From Phycisphaerales bacterium (GTDB lineage: Bacteria > Planctomycetota > Phycisphaerae > UBA1845 > Fen-1342), in contig JADJWG010000001.1 in NCBI GenBank assembly GCA_016716475.1, positions 1,178,001 to 1,242,000 on the forward strand: a stretch of 64,000 bases of DNA, read 5' to 3'. Position numbers and translations under genes: made by a program. Positions 34,460 to 43,600 of the stretch are shown here, one piece after another. The first letter of the stretch is position 1; each line of letters begins with the position of its first letter. The notes under the pieces are model-generated. The model did no database searches, had not been told where the DNA came from, and saw only the letters and a program-made list of their open reading frames with translations.

Positions 34460-35386
34460 TCAATCCCCGCTCACCGTCCCCGACCACCCCCCCAATCGCC
34501 GCAGGCGCTCGGTCGGCCGCTTCGGACCATGGCGCGGCGGCAGTTCCCCATCCTCGCGCACCAGGTTGATGGCTCGTAGCCAGCGATAACGCCGACGGCG
34601 CGTCCGTTCCAGCAGTTCCTCCGCTGCCAGCCACTCCGTCAGCACTTCCGCCACCGGCAAATCGTCCCGCTCCAGCCCCAGCGTCTCCGCGTAGAGTCGC
34701 GGATGATGCGCAATCATCCGCGCGAGCAACGTCGCCCGATTGCGGCCGATACGCCCCAGCATCGAGTTGCCGGCATGGTGTTGGCGGTACTCAAACAGCT
34801 CCTCGGGCACACACACACCCGTCCAGCTCGCCGCACGGAACGCCAGCCAGAGATCCCAATCCTCGTAGCCGCCCACCATGTCCTCGGCGTAGCCCCCGAC
34901 CGCCTCGAAGGCCGCCCGGCGGATCACCGCTGTTGCAACGGAGACGTTCTGCATCAGCAGCTCGTGCTGGTCATATGCCGGACACGCCCAGGAGTCCGTC
35001 CGCGCACCGCAGTGCCGCACGTGTCCGTAGGCGAACGCCACGTGCTGTGCCCCCGCAAGCAGTAAAGGTGCGAGCAGTGCCTCGACAAACCGCGGCCGCA
35101 GCCGATCATCCGCATCCAGTGGGACGAAAAATGGTTCGTTGGTAGCACGGACACCCGCGTTGCGCGCCGTGGCGAGCCCACGGTTCTCCTGCCTGAGCAC
35201 CCGGACTCCGGACCGTGCGACCTGGTCCAGCACAGCCAGGGTCGCCGGTTCGTTCGAGCCATCGTCGATGACGACGCACGTCGACACCGGCCAGGTTTGG
35301 GCCTGTACGCTCGCCAGGGCTTCTGGGAGGAATTCACCGTGGTTGTAGCACGGAATCACTACGGCCACCTGCGGCGCAGGTGTCAT
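34460..35386 (-). CDS. Family 2 glycosyltransferase
   Basis: 308 residues. GT-A fold motifs: VAVVIPCYNHGEFLPEALASV, VVIDDGSNEPATLAVLDQV, NRGLATARNAGV and FVPLDADDRLRP, in which the DAD triad binds metal and nucleotide sugar. Then GGYEDWDLWLAF supplies the ED(W) acceptor-side motif. Family 2 enzymes move a sugar from an NDP donor during glycan synthesis. The gene stands alone here, away from the exopolysaccharide operon. Confidence 0.93.
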   Translation of the reverse strand: MTPAPQVAVVIPCYNHGEFLPEALASVQAQTWPVSTCVVIDDGSNEPATLAVLDQVARSGVRVLRQENRGLATARNAGVRATNEPFFVPLDADDRLRPRFVEALLAPLLLAGAQHVAFAYGHVRHCGARTDSWACPAYDQHELLMQNVSVATAVIRRAAFEAVGGYAEDMVGGYEDWDLWLAFRAASWTGVCVPEELFEYRQHHAGNSMLGRIGRNRATLLARMIAHHPRLYAETLGLERDDLPVAEVLTEWLAAEELLERTRRRRYRWLRAINLVREDGELPPRHGPKRPTERLRRLGGWSGTVSGD

Positions 35387-35476
35387 CGTTCGGCACTCCT
35401 GCAGAACCGCGCCACAAACCGGAACCGAACCAACCCCATTCGGCGCTACACGTCGGGGGGCACCGCCAGGGGTAGG

Positions 35477-37360
35477 TCAATCGAAGAATGTGTCACCCGC
35501 AGGCGGCACCGGACGATCGGGCGGTGCCGCGGGCCGCACACCGGCGAGGTGATCGCGCAGTCGCACATAATCCCGCAGCGGCGGGAATTGCTCGCGCCGA
35601 TCGACCGCCTGTTGTATCAGGGCCGTCGCCTGCTGCCGGTAGCCAGGAGCGTTGGTAACGTCGACACGGGCCAGTGCGTGCAATACAGCGGCCTGGAGTC
35701 CCTGCGGCACCCACACCGCGGGCTGCCCTTGAAGCTCCTGTGTGATCTGGGCGTAAGCATCGCGCGCCTGCTCCAGCACCTGTTTGCCTTCCTGCTGCGC
35801 GAGGACGAGCTGTTCGCGAATGTCCTTCGGGTCGAAGGTAAAGCGGGCATCGGTATAAACCGCCAGAAAACGCTGCATGGTCGCGAGCAGTTCCTCGTTC
35901 GACTCGACACGTTGCGCGTGGATGCGGCCTTCCAGCCAGCGGGCCGCGGCCTCGGCCGCCCGGGCCACCTGCAGGAAATATGGATCGGCGAGCACCGCGC
36001 GGAGCCGCTGATTCTCCCTGTTCGGATCGTTCTCACTCTGGATGCGCTGCACTTCGCTGCGCCAGGCCTGGGCGGCACGCTGCGCCGCACCGAACGCCTC
36101 CGCGGAAGTTCGCGCTGCACGCAACGCCGCATCCTCCGCCTCGAACGCCTCCGTAGCGCTCGCCGTAATCTCCGCGATCACCACGGCACGCTCATCCTCC
36201 AGTTCGCGCAATCGCCGCTGATGACGTTCGACCTCCGCCGCGGCATCCTGTCCGACACGCGTCACCTGCTCGATACGGGCCTCGATCGAAACGTGGGCGT
36301 CCTGGAACCGCTGCGCTCGGGCCTCGGCCAGTTCGAGCTCCCGCTCCAGTTGTTCCAAGCCAATGACCGGCTCTCCACCGACCAGAGCGCCCGGCGCCCC
36401 GTCGTTTCCGGTCAGCGTGGCACCGGGGCGACCTCCGTACCGCAACTCCTGCTCGCGCTCCTGCAACTCCGCAATGCGGGCCGTCAAGGCAAGATAGTCC
36501 TGCCGGTACGCCGTGAACGCATCATCATTTCCAACCTCGAACCCCCGCCGCTGCAGCTCGATCAGGCGGCGGCTGGCGTCTGCCAATTCCCGTTCGGCCT
36601 GCTCCAACTCCTGCCGTTGCGAAGCGACCTTGGTCGTCAGGGCGTCACGTTCCGCGTCGGCCGCGGAGCGCAGGCCGTGAATTTCTTCTCGATCGGCTCG
36701 CAGTCCGCTCAGAATCGGGGCCACGTCCAAGCCCCGGAATTGATCCACCTGCGCCTGCGCCGCGTGCCAGGCGGTGCCGAGTCGGACCAGCTTGCCTTCC
36801 GCAACGCGCTGCACGCCACGCGCCCGTTCGGCGGTGACGAGATAGCCCTGTGCCCGCAGGTATTCCACCATTCCCAGCGCCTGCGAAACCGCAACGGTGT
36901 CGCGGGACTGATCGCGCGCGGCACGGGCCGCGTCACCCGCCGTTTTCAGTAGCTCCGCATTCGACGCCAGCAGGGCTTCGAACATCCGCAGGACGGCGGA
37001 TACCCCGGCAACACCCTCGGGCAGGGGGCGCGGGGCCTCGACCCGCAAGCCCACACTGGCGAGCCGCTGCTGAGCGGCCTGGGCCTGGCGGGCTACCGCA
37101 CTGTTCGCATCCGCGAACTGCTCCGCGACGGCCGCCGCCACGGCTTCCGCCTGGGCGGTCGAGAGTTCCCCGATCTCCGCATACGAGCCAAGGGACTGCA
37201 ATGGCACGCTGTGACGGGCTGCGGCCCGCATCGCGTAAATCGCTTGCTGCTGGGCCTGCCGCGCCTGTCGCTGAGCCCCACCCAGCAGCGCTGGCGTGAG
37301 CCATCCCGCGGCCACGATTACCACGCCCAGTGCCACCCCGATCAGCACGGCAGGTTTCAC
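35477..37360 (-). CDS. Large coiled-coil protein with N-terminal membrane anchor
   Basis: 627 residues from GTG 37360, chosen because GGAGG lies at proper spacing upstream (GGAGGAACGTGGTG) and a membrane anchor follows at once (KPAVLIGVALGVVIVAAGWL). Almost all the rest is Ala/Glu/Gln/Arg-rich helix with heptad pattern, for example REELEQAERELADASRRLIE-like stretches in the middle. The C-terminal 100 residues (YAQITQELQGQPAVWVPQGL) look globular and helical. No family recognised; a structural or scaffold role in the envelope is possible. Confidence 0.78.
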   Translation of the reverse strand: MKPAVLIGVALGVVIVAAGWLTPALLGGAQRQARQAQQQAIYAMRAAARHSVPLQSLGSYAEIGELSTAQAEAVAAAVAEQFADANSAVARQAQAAQQRLASVGLRVEAPRPLPEGVAGVSAVLRMFEALLASNAELLKTAGDAARAARDQSRDTVAVSQALGMVEYLRAQGYLVTAERARGVQRVAEGKLVRLGTAWHAAQAQVDQFRGLDVAPILSGLRADREEIHGLRSAADAERDALTTKVASQRQELEQAERELADASRRLIELQRRGFEVGNDDAFTAYRQDYLALTARIAELQEREQELRYGGRPGATLTGNDGAPGALVGGEPVIGLEQLERELELAEARAQRFQDAHVSIEARIEQVTRVGQDAAAEVERHQRRLRELEDERAVVIAEITASATEAFEAEDAALRAARTSAEAFGAAQRAAQAWRSEVQRIQSENDPNRENQRLRAVLADPYFLQVARAAEAAARWLEGRIHAQRVESNEELLATMQRFLAVYTDARFTFDPKDIREQLVLAQQEGKQVLEQARDAYAQITQELQGQPAVWVPQGLQAAVLHALARVDVTNAPGYRQQATALIQQAVDRREQFPPLRDYVRLRDHLAGVRPAAPPDRPVPPAGDTFFD

Positions 37361-37542
37361 CACGTTCCTCCGCGACGGTGCCCACCCCGCACAAGCCCGG
37401 CGCCGCGCCGGCGCATGCACCCAATGGGGACAGGCACCCGAGCCCTATCGTGTACCCGCCCCCATGGTCAGTGTCAATTCTCGGCCGCGTTCAATTGCCG
37501 GCGGAAGCCCCGGGGTACCCCCGCAGCCACGGGTGCTCCGGG

Positions 37543-37548
37543 TACACT
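37543..37548 (+). promoter_or_regulatory. Possible -10 box of recR
   Basis: TACACT in GGGTACACTGG, 58 bases before the recR start. It is identical to the rpmB -10 box. No clear -35 is seen. Confidence 0.35.
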
Positions 37549-37605
37549 GGCGGGGCCGGAGTGTGCATTCCGGCCCTCGCTGGGTGCCGCATTACAGGAA
37601 GTACC

Positions 37606-38217
37606 GTGTCATCATCACAACTGACCGGGCCGTTGCAGCGGCTCATGGAAGAGTTCACGAAGCTGCCGGGGATCGGTGCCCGCTCCGCGGAGCGGATCGC
37701 GTTCCACCTGTTGAAGGCGGAACGGGAAGAGGCGCTCGCCCTCGCCAAGGCGATCGTCGCCACCAAGGACGAGGTCCGGCCGTGTGCGCGGTGCTACAAC
37801 ATCGCCGATCAGGAACTCTGCCACATCTGCCGGGACCCACGCCGCGACGGTGGGCAGGTTGTCGTCGTGGAGCAACCGAAGGATCTGCTGGCCCTCGAGA
37901 GCGCTGGTGTGATCAGCGGGGTTTACCATGTGCTGATGGGGCACATTTCACCGCTGGAGGGCATTCAGCCCGGTGACCTGACCCTCGATGCGCTGGTGCG
38001 TCGGGTCCGTGGCGGCGGTGTTCGGGAAATCGTCCTCGCCACCAACCCGACCGTCGAGGGTGACACCACCTCCCTGCACATCACGAGCATGCTGGCGGAT
38101 TTCGACGTCGCGGTGACCCGGCTGGCCCGCGGTCTCGCGCCAGGGTCACAAATCGAATACGCCAACCGGGAAATGCTGCAGGAAGCCTTTCGCGGCCGGC
38201 GGGGAAACGATGATTAA
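37606..38217 (+). CDS. recR: Recombination mediator protein RecR
   Basis: 203 residues from GTG 37606 with AGGAAG upstream; no ATG in this frame gives a complete N-terminus. RecR forms a clamp with RecO/RecF that loads RecA on gapped DNA. The helix-hairpin-helix is LPGIGARSAERIAFHLL; the zinc finger is CARCYNIADQELCHIC; the Toprim core is QVVVVEQPKDLLALE...YHVLMGHISPLEGI; the C-terminal Walker-B-like segment is EIVLATNPTVEGD. Length is normal for the family. Confidence 0.96.
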   Translation: MSSSQLTGPLQRLMEEFTKLPGIGARSAERIAFHLLKAEREEALALAKAIVATKDEVRPCARCYNIADQELCHICRDPRRDGGQVVVVEQPKDLLALESAGVISGVYHVLMGHISPLEGIQPGDLTLDALVRRVRGGGVREIVLATNPTVEGDTTSLHITSMLADFDVAVTRLARGLAPGSQIEYANREMLQEAFRGRRGNDD

Positions 38218-38332
38218 TTCCCTGGCAGAGGTCTTGTCCAGCCACCGCGGCAAGCAGCGGACGAGCCGGGTAGGATAAAAGGGGTCGCGCGGGGTGCCAT
38301 GCATGGCAGCGGATTGAACGAGGAGCCGTAAC

Positions 38333-39961
38333 ATGGACCCCACCACCGATTCCCGGAACAACGAGCAGGACGCCGCAGCTACGGCCCCACCCGCGCTACC
38401 CCCATGGCATGTCCTCGTCAGCGTACTGCATGGCGCGGCGCACAAACGGGCCGAAGTCCGGGCCGCTCTGCGCTGGCTTGCGGGCGAACTCACCCGCGTC
38501 GCCGATGGCGCAGAGCCCCCCCCACCGGTAATCCCGCAACCGCCACCTCAACCAACCACTCACGTTCCACTGCGGCTGGGCGACAGCGAGGCGCGGGTGC
38601 CGGTCTACGGCGCACTCGACGAATTGGCCACAACCGGCGCCGCCCGCGAGCAGCAAGCGCGTACCACTGCGGCCGGCGATCTCACTGCGGCGGGGACGGG
38701 CGGGAAAGCAGGGGATGAACGACCACTGCCGAATCTGCGAACCGTAGCGCGGCGAAGTCGGTTGAAATCGGAGTGCATGCGCTGGTCGCTTGTTCGGCGC
38801 CGGCGTATTACCGAGGGGGCCTCGTTTGAGACGGTGATCGCACCCACGGATCAAGACTTGATTTCACGCGCCCGTGAGCTGCCCGGCTGCTTCCTCTGGA
38901 TGCTCGACCCCTACGAAAGCCAGCCGGATGATGAATCCGGCGAAGACATCGCGGCCTGTTACGAGAATCTGGCCGAAGCGGCCGAGCTGGTCGAAGATCT
39001 CCTCGGGGGCGAGGGGGCCGAGGCCGAGAGCTATCTCGAAAATGCGTACCGGGCCCTGGCCGAAGCACAGTCGGCCGTCCGCGCCGCCCTGCTGCCGGTG
39101 CAAACGCGGCGCGACACGGACCAGGAAGAGGCCTTTCACTGGCTGAAACGCCGTACCTTCGAGGACCAGATCTACGTCACCCGCCACATGAAACTCGATG
39201 ACCCCGCCGATCCAGCCCGCTGGTCGGACCTGCAAGCCCGACTGGAGCTCCTGCGGTCCGGTTTCGACCAGCTGCGCAGCGGGCGGCGCGAGCGGACGCA
39301 ACTGCTCAACAAGATCCGTTACCACGCACAAAAACTGGCCCGCGCGGAGGAGGCCGAGGCCCTTGGCGAGTGGCAGACGCTCAGCTCCAGTGTAGAGCGT
39401 TTGGTGGCGAACGGGACACCCCCATCCGATCGCGCGCTGCGCGATCTTCTGCTTCCGCTGCTGGACTCCCTCCCGGAATCCTTGGAACCGGGCGATGGCT
39501 TCCAGCTTGTGCTCCGCGAAGTGGATCGCTACCTGGCTGCGCAGGAGTCATCGCGTGAGGAAACCCGCGAACCACGCCTGCCCACGGATGCAGTGCGGCG
39601 CGTCGCAGACTGGTTGCGTGGGCGTGTCGTCGTGCTGATCGGCGGGGAGCGCCGCGTGCACTCCCAACGCGCGCTGGAGCGGGATTTTGAACTCGCCGAA
39701 TTGCGTTGGATCAGCACACGCGTACACCAGTCCACCTCCGAGTTCGAGCCGCAGGTGGCGCGCCCGGAAACAGCCCTGGTGCTGTTGGCCATTCGCTGGG
39801 CGAGTCATTCCTTCGAAGCCGTGAAGTCCATGGCGGACCAGTGCGGAAAACCCTATGTTCGCCTGCCGCGCGGCTACGGCACCAACCAGGTCGCGGTGGA
39901 AATCCTGCGACAGGCGAGCGGCTGGATGGCCGACCCTGACGCGTCGAAATCGCCCGCCTGA
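38333..39961 (+). CDS. Helical protein with C-terminal DUF2325-like domain
   Basis: 542 residues. A Pro-rich, low-complexity segment (about 55-75) follows a short N-terminal region. The middle (about 150-410) is charged and helical with coiled-coil character. The last 110 residues (RVVVLIGGERRVHSQRALER, ALVLLAIRWASHSFEAVKSM, GKPYVRLPRGYGTNQVAVEI) match the DUF2325 pattern: a GG near the start, a VxLxxxxSH centre and a 'gkP...r' end. DUF2325 proteins are usually about 100 residues and of unknown function. The long N-terminal extension is unusual. Confidence 0.75.
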   Translation: MDPTTDSRNNEQDAAATAPPALPPWHVLVSVLHGAAHKRAEVRAALRWLAGELTRVADGAEPPPPVIPQPPPQPTTHVPLRLGDSEARVPVYGALDELATTGAAREQQARTTAAGDLTAAGTGGKAGDERPLPNLRTVARRSRLKSECMRWSLVRRRRITEGASFETVIAPTDQDLISRARELPGCFLWMLDPYESQPDDESGEDIAACYENLAEAAELVEDLLGGEGAEAESYLENAYRALAEAQSAVRAALLPVQTRRDTDQEEAFHWLKRRTFEDQIYVTRHMKLDDPADPARWSDLQARLELLRSGFDQLRSGRRERTQLLNKIRYHAQKLARAEEAEALGEWQTLSSSVERLVANGTPPSDRALRDLLLPLLDSLPESLEPGDGFQLVLREVDRYLAAQESSREETREPRLPTDAVRRVADWLRGRVVVLIGGERRVHSQRALERDFELAELRWISTRVHQSTSEFEPQVARPETALVLLAIRWASHSFEAVKSMADQCGKPYVRLPRGYGTNQVAVEILRQASGWMADPDASKSPA

Positions 39962-39984
39962 ACACGCGCCATTACGCAGAACCG

Positions 39985-41415
39985 TTACGGTTTCCCCGTC
40001 CCGCGGGAACCGGATCGCCGGCCTGGCGGCCGACGCCCGGCGGCAACATCCTCATCGAACGCCTGCTTGTGCCGCAGAATGTGGTGGTAGTGCTGACCGA
40101 AGCGGTGGGCCTCATCCCGCACCTGCTGCAACAGGCGCAGTCCCGCGTGATTGCGTGGCAGGCGCAACGGCTCCGCCCGCGCCTGCACATAGATCAGCTC
40201 CTCACGTTTCGCGAGCGAAACGACCATGGCCGGCCTCACCGCCGCCCCACCACCGGCCTCAATCTCTTGCCGCATTCGCTCGAACGCTTCCAGAGCCGCA
40301 TGCAACTGTCCCAAGCCCCCGTCGATCAGAATCACATCGGGATACAACTCCTCGGCAACCACGGCATGTCGGTAGCGGCGCAAAATGACCTCGCGGATCA
40401 TCGCGTAATCATCCACGCCGGAGACGGTTTTGATCTTGTAGCGCCGATACGCGCTCTTGAACGGCCGACCGTCGATGAAACATACCAGCGAACCGACCGA
40501 TGATTCGCCATGGAGTGTCGCGATGTCGATCCCTTCCACGATCCGCGGCCGCTCCGGCAGCTCCAACAACTCCTGTAACTTGTCGAGCCCGGCCCCCGGA
40601 TCAGTAAAAAACACCTCGGGCTGAACGTCTTCTTCGAGCTTCCCTTTCCGACTCAGCGCCTCGAGCGCACGCATGCGATCACGAATGACGCCGGCTTCCT
40701 CATAGCGCATCGCATTGGCGGCGGTGGCCATTTCCTTTTGCATGGATCGCAGCAGCGGTGTTCGGTTCGAACTCAACAACTTGCGCAACCGGCGGATATC
40801 CGCGCGATAGGCCTCGGGACCGATCCGTGCCGCACAAGGTGCCGTACAGCGCTGGATCGCGTGCAGCAGACAGGGTCTAAAAAAACGTCGTTTATCGTCG
40901 TTAACGCGGATGTCGAGCTCGCAGGTGCGAAACTTGAAAACCCTTTGCAGCAGGTTCACCGCATCCCGCACGCCTTGCGCGCTCGCGAAAGGACCGTAGA
41001 GCTTCGTGCCCTTCGATCGCGGCGTGCGCGTCACATAAACCCCCGGAAAGTCGTCAGAGACCGTCACCTCCACATACGGAAAGGTCTTATCGTCCTTCAG
41101 CCGTTCGTTGTATGGCGGCTGAATGTCCTTGATGAGCCGACTCTCCTTAAGTAAGGCATCGACTTCGCTCTCACAGTCGAGAAAGTCGATATCGGCGACC
41201 AATGTAACCATATGGGCGATTTTCGGGCCGCGCGTGTTGAACAGGTCGGCCGCATCTTGAAAGTAGCTCGAAACGCGCGCCCGCAGGTCGCGGGCCTTCC
41301 CCACATAGAGTACGAGCCCGTCGGTATCCTTCATGAGGTATACGCCCGGCAGCTTGGGAAAGTGGGAGATCTTGTCCCGCAAGGCAAGGATGCGCGGGTC
41401 GTGCGATTCTGTCAT
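39985..41415 (-). CDS. uvrC: Excinuclease ABC subunit C, short form without helix-hairpin-helix tail
   Basis: 476 residues; typical UvrC is about 600. It makes the two incisions in UvrABC repair. GIY-YIG nuclease: LPGVYLMKDTDGLVLYVGKA with the catalytic Arg in LRARVSSYF. Four cysteines (FRTC, RPC, RCTAPC) match the iron-sulfur site known in E. coli UvrC. The UVR motif lies in MRYEEAGVIRDRMRALEAL. The RNase H-like nuclease has EGIDIATLHGESSVGSLVCF, LILIDGGLGQL-type and DEAHRFGQHYH segments. After the last His only about 45 basic residues remain, so the (HhH)2 DNA-binding domain is absent. Confidence 0.92.
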   Translation of the reverse strand: MTESHDPRILALRDKISHFPKLPGVYLMKDTDGLVLYVGKARDLRARVSSYFQDAADLFNTRGPKIAHMVTLVADIDFLDCESEVDALLKESRLIKDIQPPYNERLKDDKTFPYVEVTVSDDFPGVYVTRTPRSKGTKLYGPFASAQGVRDAVNLLQRVFKFRTCELDIRVNDDKRRFFRPCLLHAIQRCTAPCAARIGPEAYRADIRRLRKLLSSNRTPLLRSMQKEMATAANAMRYEEAGVIRDRMRALEALSRKGKLEEDVQPEVFFTDPGAGLDKLQELLELPERPRIVEGIDIATLHGESSVGSLVCFIDGRPFKSAYRRYKIKTVSGVDDYAMIREVILRRYRHAVVAEELYPDVILIDGGLGQLHAALEAFERMRQEIEAGGGAAVRPAMVVSLAKREELIYVQARAEPLRLPRNHAGLRLLQQVRDEAHRFGQHYHHILRHKQAFDEDVAAGRRPPGRRSGSRGTGKP

Positions 41416-41645
41416 AGCCCACGATTATAGATGATGACCCACGACACGCTTCGGAATCGGGAGCGGTACCGAACGGACCACAGGCCACGCTTGGAGCGCT
41501 TGCAAACCCGCTCCACTGGTGCTAGAAAACGCGAACTTGCGGCCGGGAATCCGTTCCCGTCGCAGTCGGACCCGCCCCAAATGGTCACAGATCGGCCGGG
41601 GGACTGTGCGTAAGCAGCCGTCCCGCAGCGGCCCTGGAGATTCGC

Positions 41646-41843
41646 ATGGACGAGTACAACAAGCTCAGGCAGCTCGTGGATGAGGCCCAGGAAGACGTCT
41701 TCAAGGCCATGGGTGGGAACAAGGCCGCCGGTACCCGCGTGCGCAAGATCATGCAGGAGATCAAGAACATGGCCCAGGAGGTCCGCAAGAAGGTCCTCGA
41801 CATCCGCACCACCGAGGATGCTGCCGGCCCACCCTCCGCCTGA
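41646..41843 (+). CDS. Hc1-like histone H1 protein
   Basis: 65 residues. It resembles the conserved N-terminal half of the chlamydial histone Hc1: a helix ending in AMGGNKAAGTRVRKIMQEI (Hc1 has GNKAAxxRVR) followed by KNMAQEVRKKVLDI. The basic Lys/Ala tail of Hc1 is missing, so DNA binding would rest on the helical domain. Hc1-type proteins compact the nucleoid in Chlamydiae and occur in Planctomycetes. CTGGAGA six bases upstream is a fair ribosome-binding site. Confidence 0.8.
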   Translation: MDEYNKLRQLVDEAQEDVFKAMGGNKAAGTRVRKIMQEIKNMAQEVRKKVLDIRTTEDAAGPPSA

Positions 41844-41895
41844 CGTCTGTACATGGCTGCATCAGAGCTTGCAAGCGCGCAGCCCTAGGACCTCT

Positions 41896-42369
41896 ATGCC
41901 CCCACCGCTTTTGCTGAATCCTGCGACCCTCGACCTGTCGCAGGTACTGGCCGATCGTGACGCGATTGCCGCCGTCAATCCGCACCGCTTTGAGTTCGCC
42001 CTGCTCGATGCGGTCGTTCTGATGGACTATGAGAACAAGCTGTTCGCCGGTTACCTGGATGTAAAGCTGGACGCATTCTGGGTGCGCGGACACATCCCCG
42101 GTCGACCGCTGCTGCCGGGAGTCCTCATGATCGAGGCCGCCGCCCAACTGGCGAGTTTCGGCCACAAAATGCTCTTTAAGCAAGACTTGTTCGTCGGCTT
42201 TGCAGGTGTGGATGGAGCGCGTTTTCGTGGTGTGGTTGCACCACCGGCCCGGCTAGTCCTTGTGGGTCGTGGATTGAAGATGTCACCGCGCCGCATGGTT
42301 TGCGCCATGCAGGCGTTCGTGAACGACGCGCTCGTCTTCGAGTGCGAGATCACCGGCCTGCAGGTGTAG
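41896..42369 (+). CDS. FabZ-like 3-hydroxyacyl-ACP dehydratase (hotdog fold)
   Basis: 157 residues from ATG 41896. The active-site stretch VRGHIPGRPLLPGVLMIEAA gives the catalytic His66 and Glu80 of the FabA/FabZ family (HFPGHPxxPGVLxxEAxAQ). FAGVDGARFRGVVAPPARLV and a conserved strand order support the hotdog fold. In fatty-acid synthesis FabZ removes water from 3-hydroxyacyl-ACP. It stands outside a fab cluster, between the Hc1-like gene and the UvrC-like gene, so it may be a paralogue for a special lipid. Confidence 0.87.
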   Translation: MPPPLLLNPATLDLSQVLADRDAIAAVNPHRFEFALLDAVVLMDYENKLFAGYLDVKLDAFWVRGHIPGRPLLPGVLMIEAAAQLASFGHKMLFKQDLFVGFAGVDGARFRGVVAPPARLVLVGRGLKMSPRRMVCAMQAFVNDALVFECEITGLQV

Positions 42370-42412
42370 TCACAGATTCGCGACCACGCTCCCTCACCGA
42401 CCGCGGACTGCG

Positions 42413-43600
42413 ATGACTGCGATCGACCCACCGGCCGAGACTTTTCGCCAGGCGGCACTGCCCGATCACCACGTGTGGCCGGCGCGCCCAACAAGCACAG
42501 ATCTCGCCAAACTGCCCAATGTCCCCGCCATCTACCTGCTTGAGGCCGCCGACGCCACACCCATTCAGTTGGCGACGACGCAGGCACTCCGCCGCTTGCT
42601 CATCAGCCGTCTGGCTGAAGAACCTCCGACCAGCGGTCGGGCAGACCTGTCCGAAATCGCGCGCGGCGTGCGCTGGCGCGCCCTGAGCACCGCTTTTGAA
42701 GGCCGCTGGTGGTATTACCGACTCGCCCGCGCCATCTATCCCCGCGACTACCGTACCCTCATCAGTTTCGGCCCAGCTTGGTTCCTGGGTGTGGATTTCA
42801 ACCGTGCCGTGCCCGAGTTGCGCGTCACCGAGCGCTTCACACTCACGCCCGGTGATTGTCTCGGACCCTGGCCAACACACGCCGCGGCCCAGGAGGCGCT
42901 CACCGGCCTTTGGGATCTATTCGACCTCTGTCGTTATCCCGCGGAGGTGCGCCGAACTCCGCATGGGAAGCGCTGCGCTTACGCCGAGATGGGACGCTGC
43001 GATGCTCCCTGTGATGGCAGCGTACCACTTGCACCGTACGTCGAGCGCTGCCGCGCTGCCTGGGAATTCGCCTGCGGCGGCGTAACGCACTGGCTCACCG
43101 CCGCCGAGGCCGAGATGCGCAACGCGGCCGCGGCACAGGCGTACGAGCGCGCCGCGCAACTCAAGCAACAACTCGTGTTCGCGCGCCGCTGGGCACAGCA
43201 CTGGACACCGGTCATAAGAACCGCAAGTAACTTCTGCGATGCCGCCGCACTGCCGGTAGTACGTCGCAAAGCGTGGAAGCTGCTGCTGTTTCGCGCGGGC
43301 GAGATCAGCGCAGGCCCGATCGTGCCGAACCGCAAACTCGCGCAGTCCGCACCACTCTGGTTCAAGCAGGCGTGCCGCACGGAATCCTGTGCAGCCGGCA
43401 CCGAGCTTGAGTTCGATCCGCAAGAGCGCACAGAGCAAGCATGGCTCTGGAGCCACCTGCTCTTCAGCCGTGAACGAGCGAAAGCCCTTGTGCACCCCCT
43501 TCCGGATGGCGTTCCAAGCCCGGACTTTGCACAGACCTGGCAGGCACTACACGCCTCCTATCGCCCTCCGACAGAATCCCCGGATCAGTACAGTGATTGA
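42413..43600 (+). CDS. Degenerate UvrC-like protein without nuclease domains
   Basis: 395 residues. The N-terminus (LAKLPNVPAIYLLEAADATP) sits where the GIY-YIG domain would begin, but the GIY-YIG and catalytic Arg are not recognisable. The middle keeps the UvrC cysteine region: FDLCRYP, then KRCAYAEMGRCDAPCDGSVP, with four Cys at about 173, 188, 196 and 200, and a UVR-like helix pair (AAQAYERAAQLKQQLVFARR). The RNase H-like endonuclease part is missing and replaced by about 140 residues of unknown fold. Probably a UvrC paralogue with a structural or regulatory task; inference. Confidence 0.75.
   Translation: MTAIDPPAETFRQAALPDHHVWPARPTSTDLAKLPNVPAIYLLEAADATPIQLATTQALRRLLISRLAEEPPTSGRADLSEIARGVRWRALSTAFEGRWWYYRLARAIYPRDYRTLISFGPAWFLGVDFNRAVPELRVTERFTLTPGDCLGPWPTHAAAQEALTGLWDLFDLCRYPAEVRRTPHGKRCAYAEMGRCDAPCDGSVPLAPYVERCRAAWEFACGGVTHWLTAAEAEMRNAAAAQAYERAAQLKQQLVFARRWAQHWTPVIRTASNFCDAAALPVVRRKAWKLLLFRAGEISAGPIVPNRKLAQSAPLWFKQACRTESCAAGTELEFDPQERTEQAWLWSHLLFSRERAKALVHPLPDGVPSPDFAQTWQALHASYRPPTESPDQYSD

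Noticed and set aside
35297..36952. 551-codon open frame antisense to the coiled-coil gene
   Set aside because: Arg/Leu/Gln-rich shadow of the Ala/Glu-rich coiled coil; no ribosome-binding site or domain.
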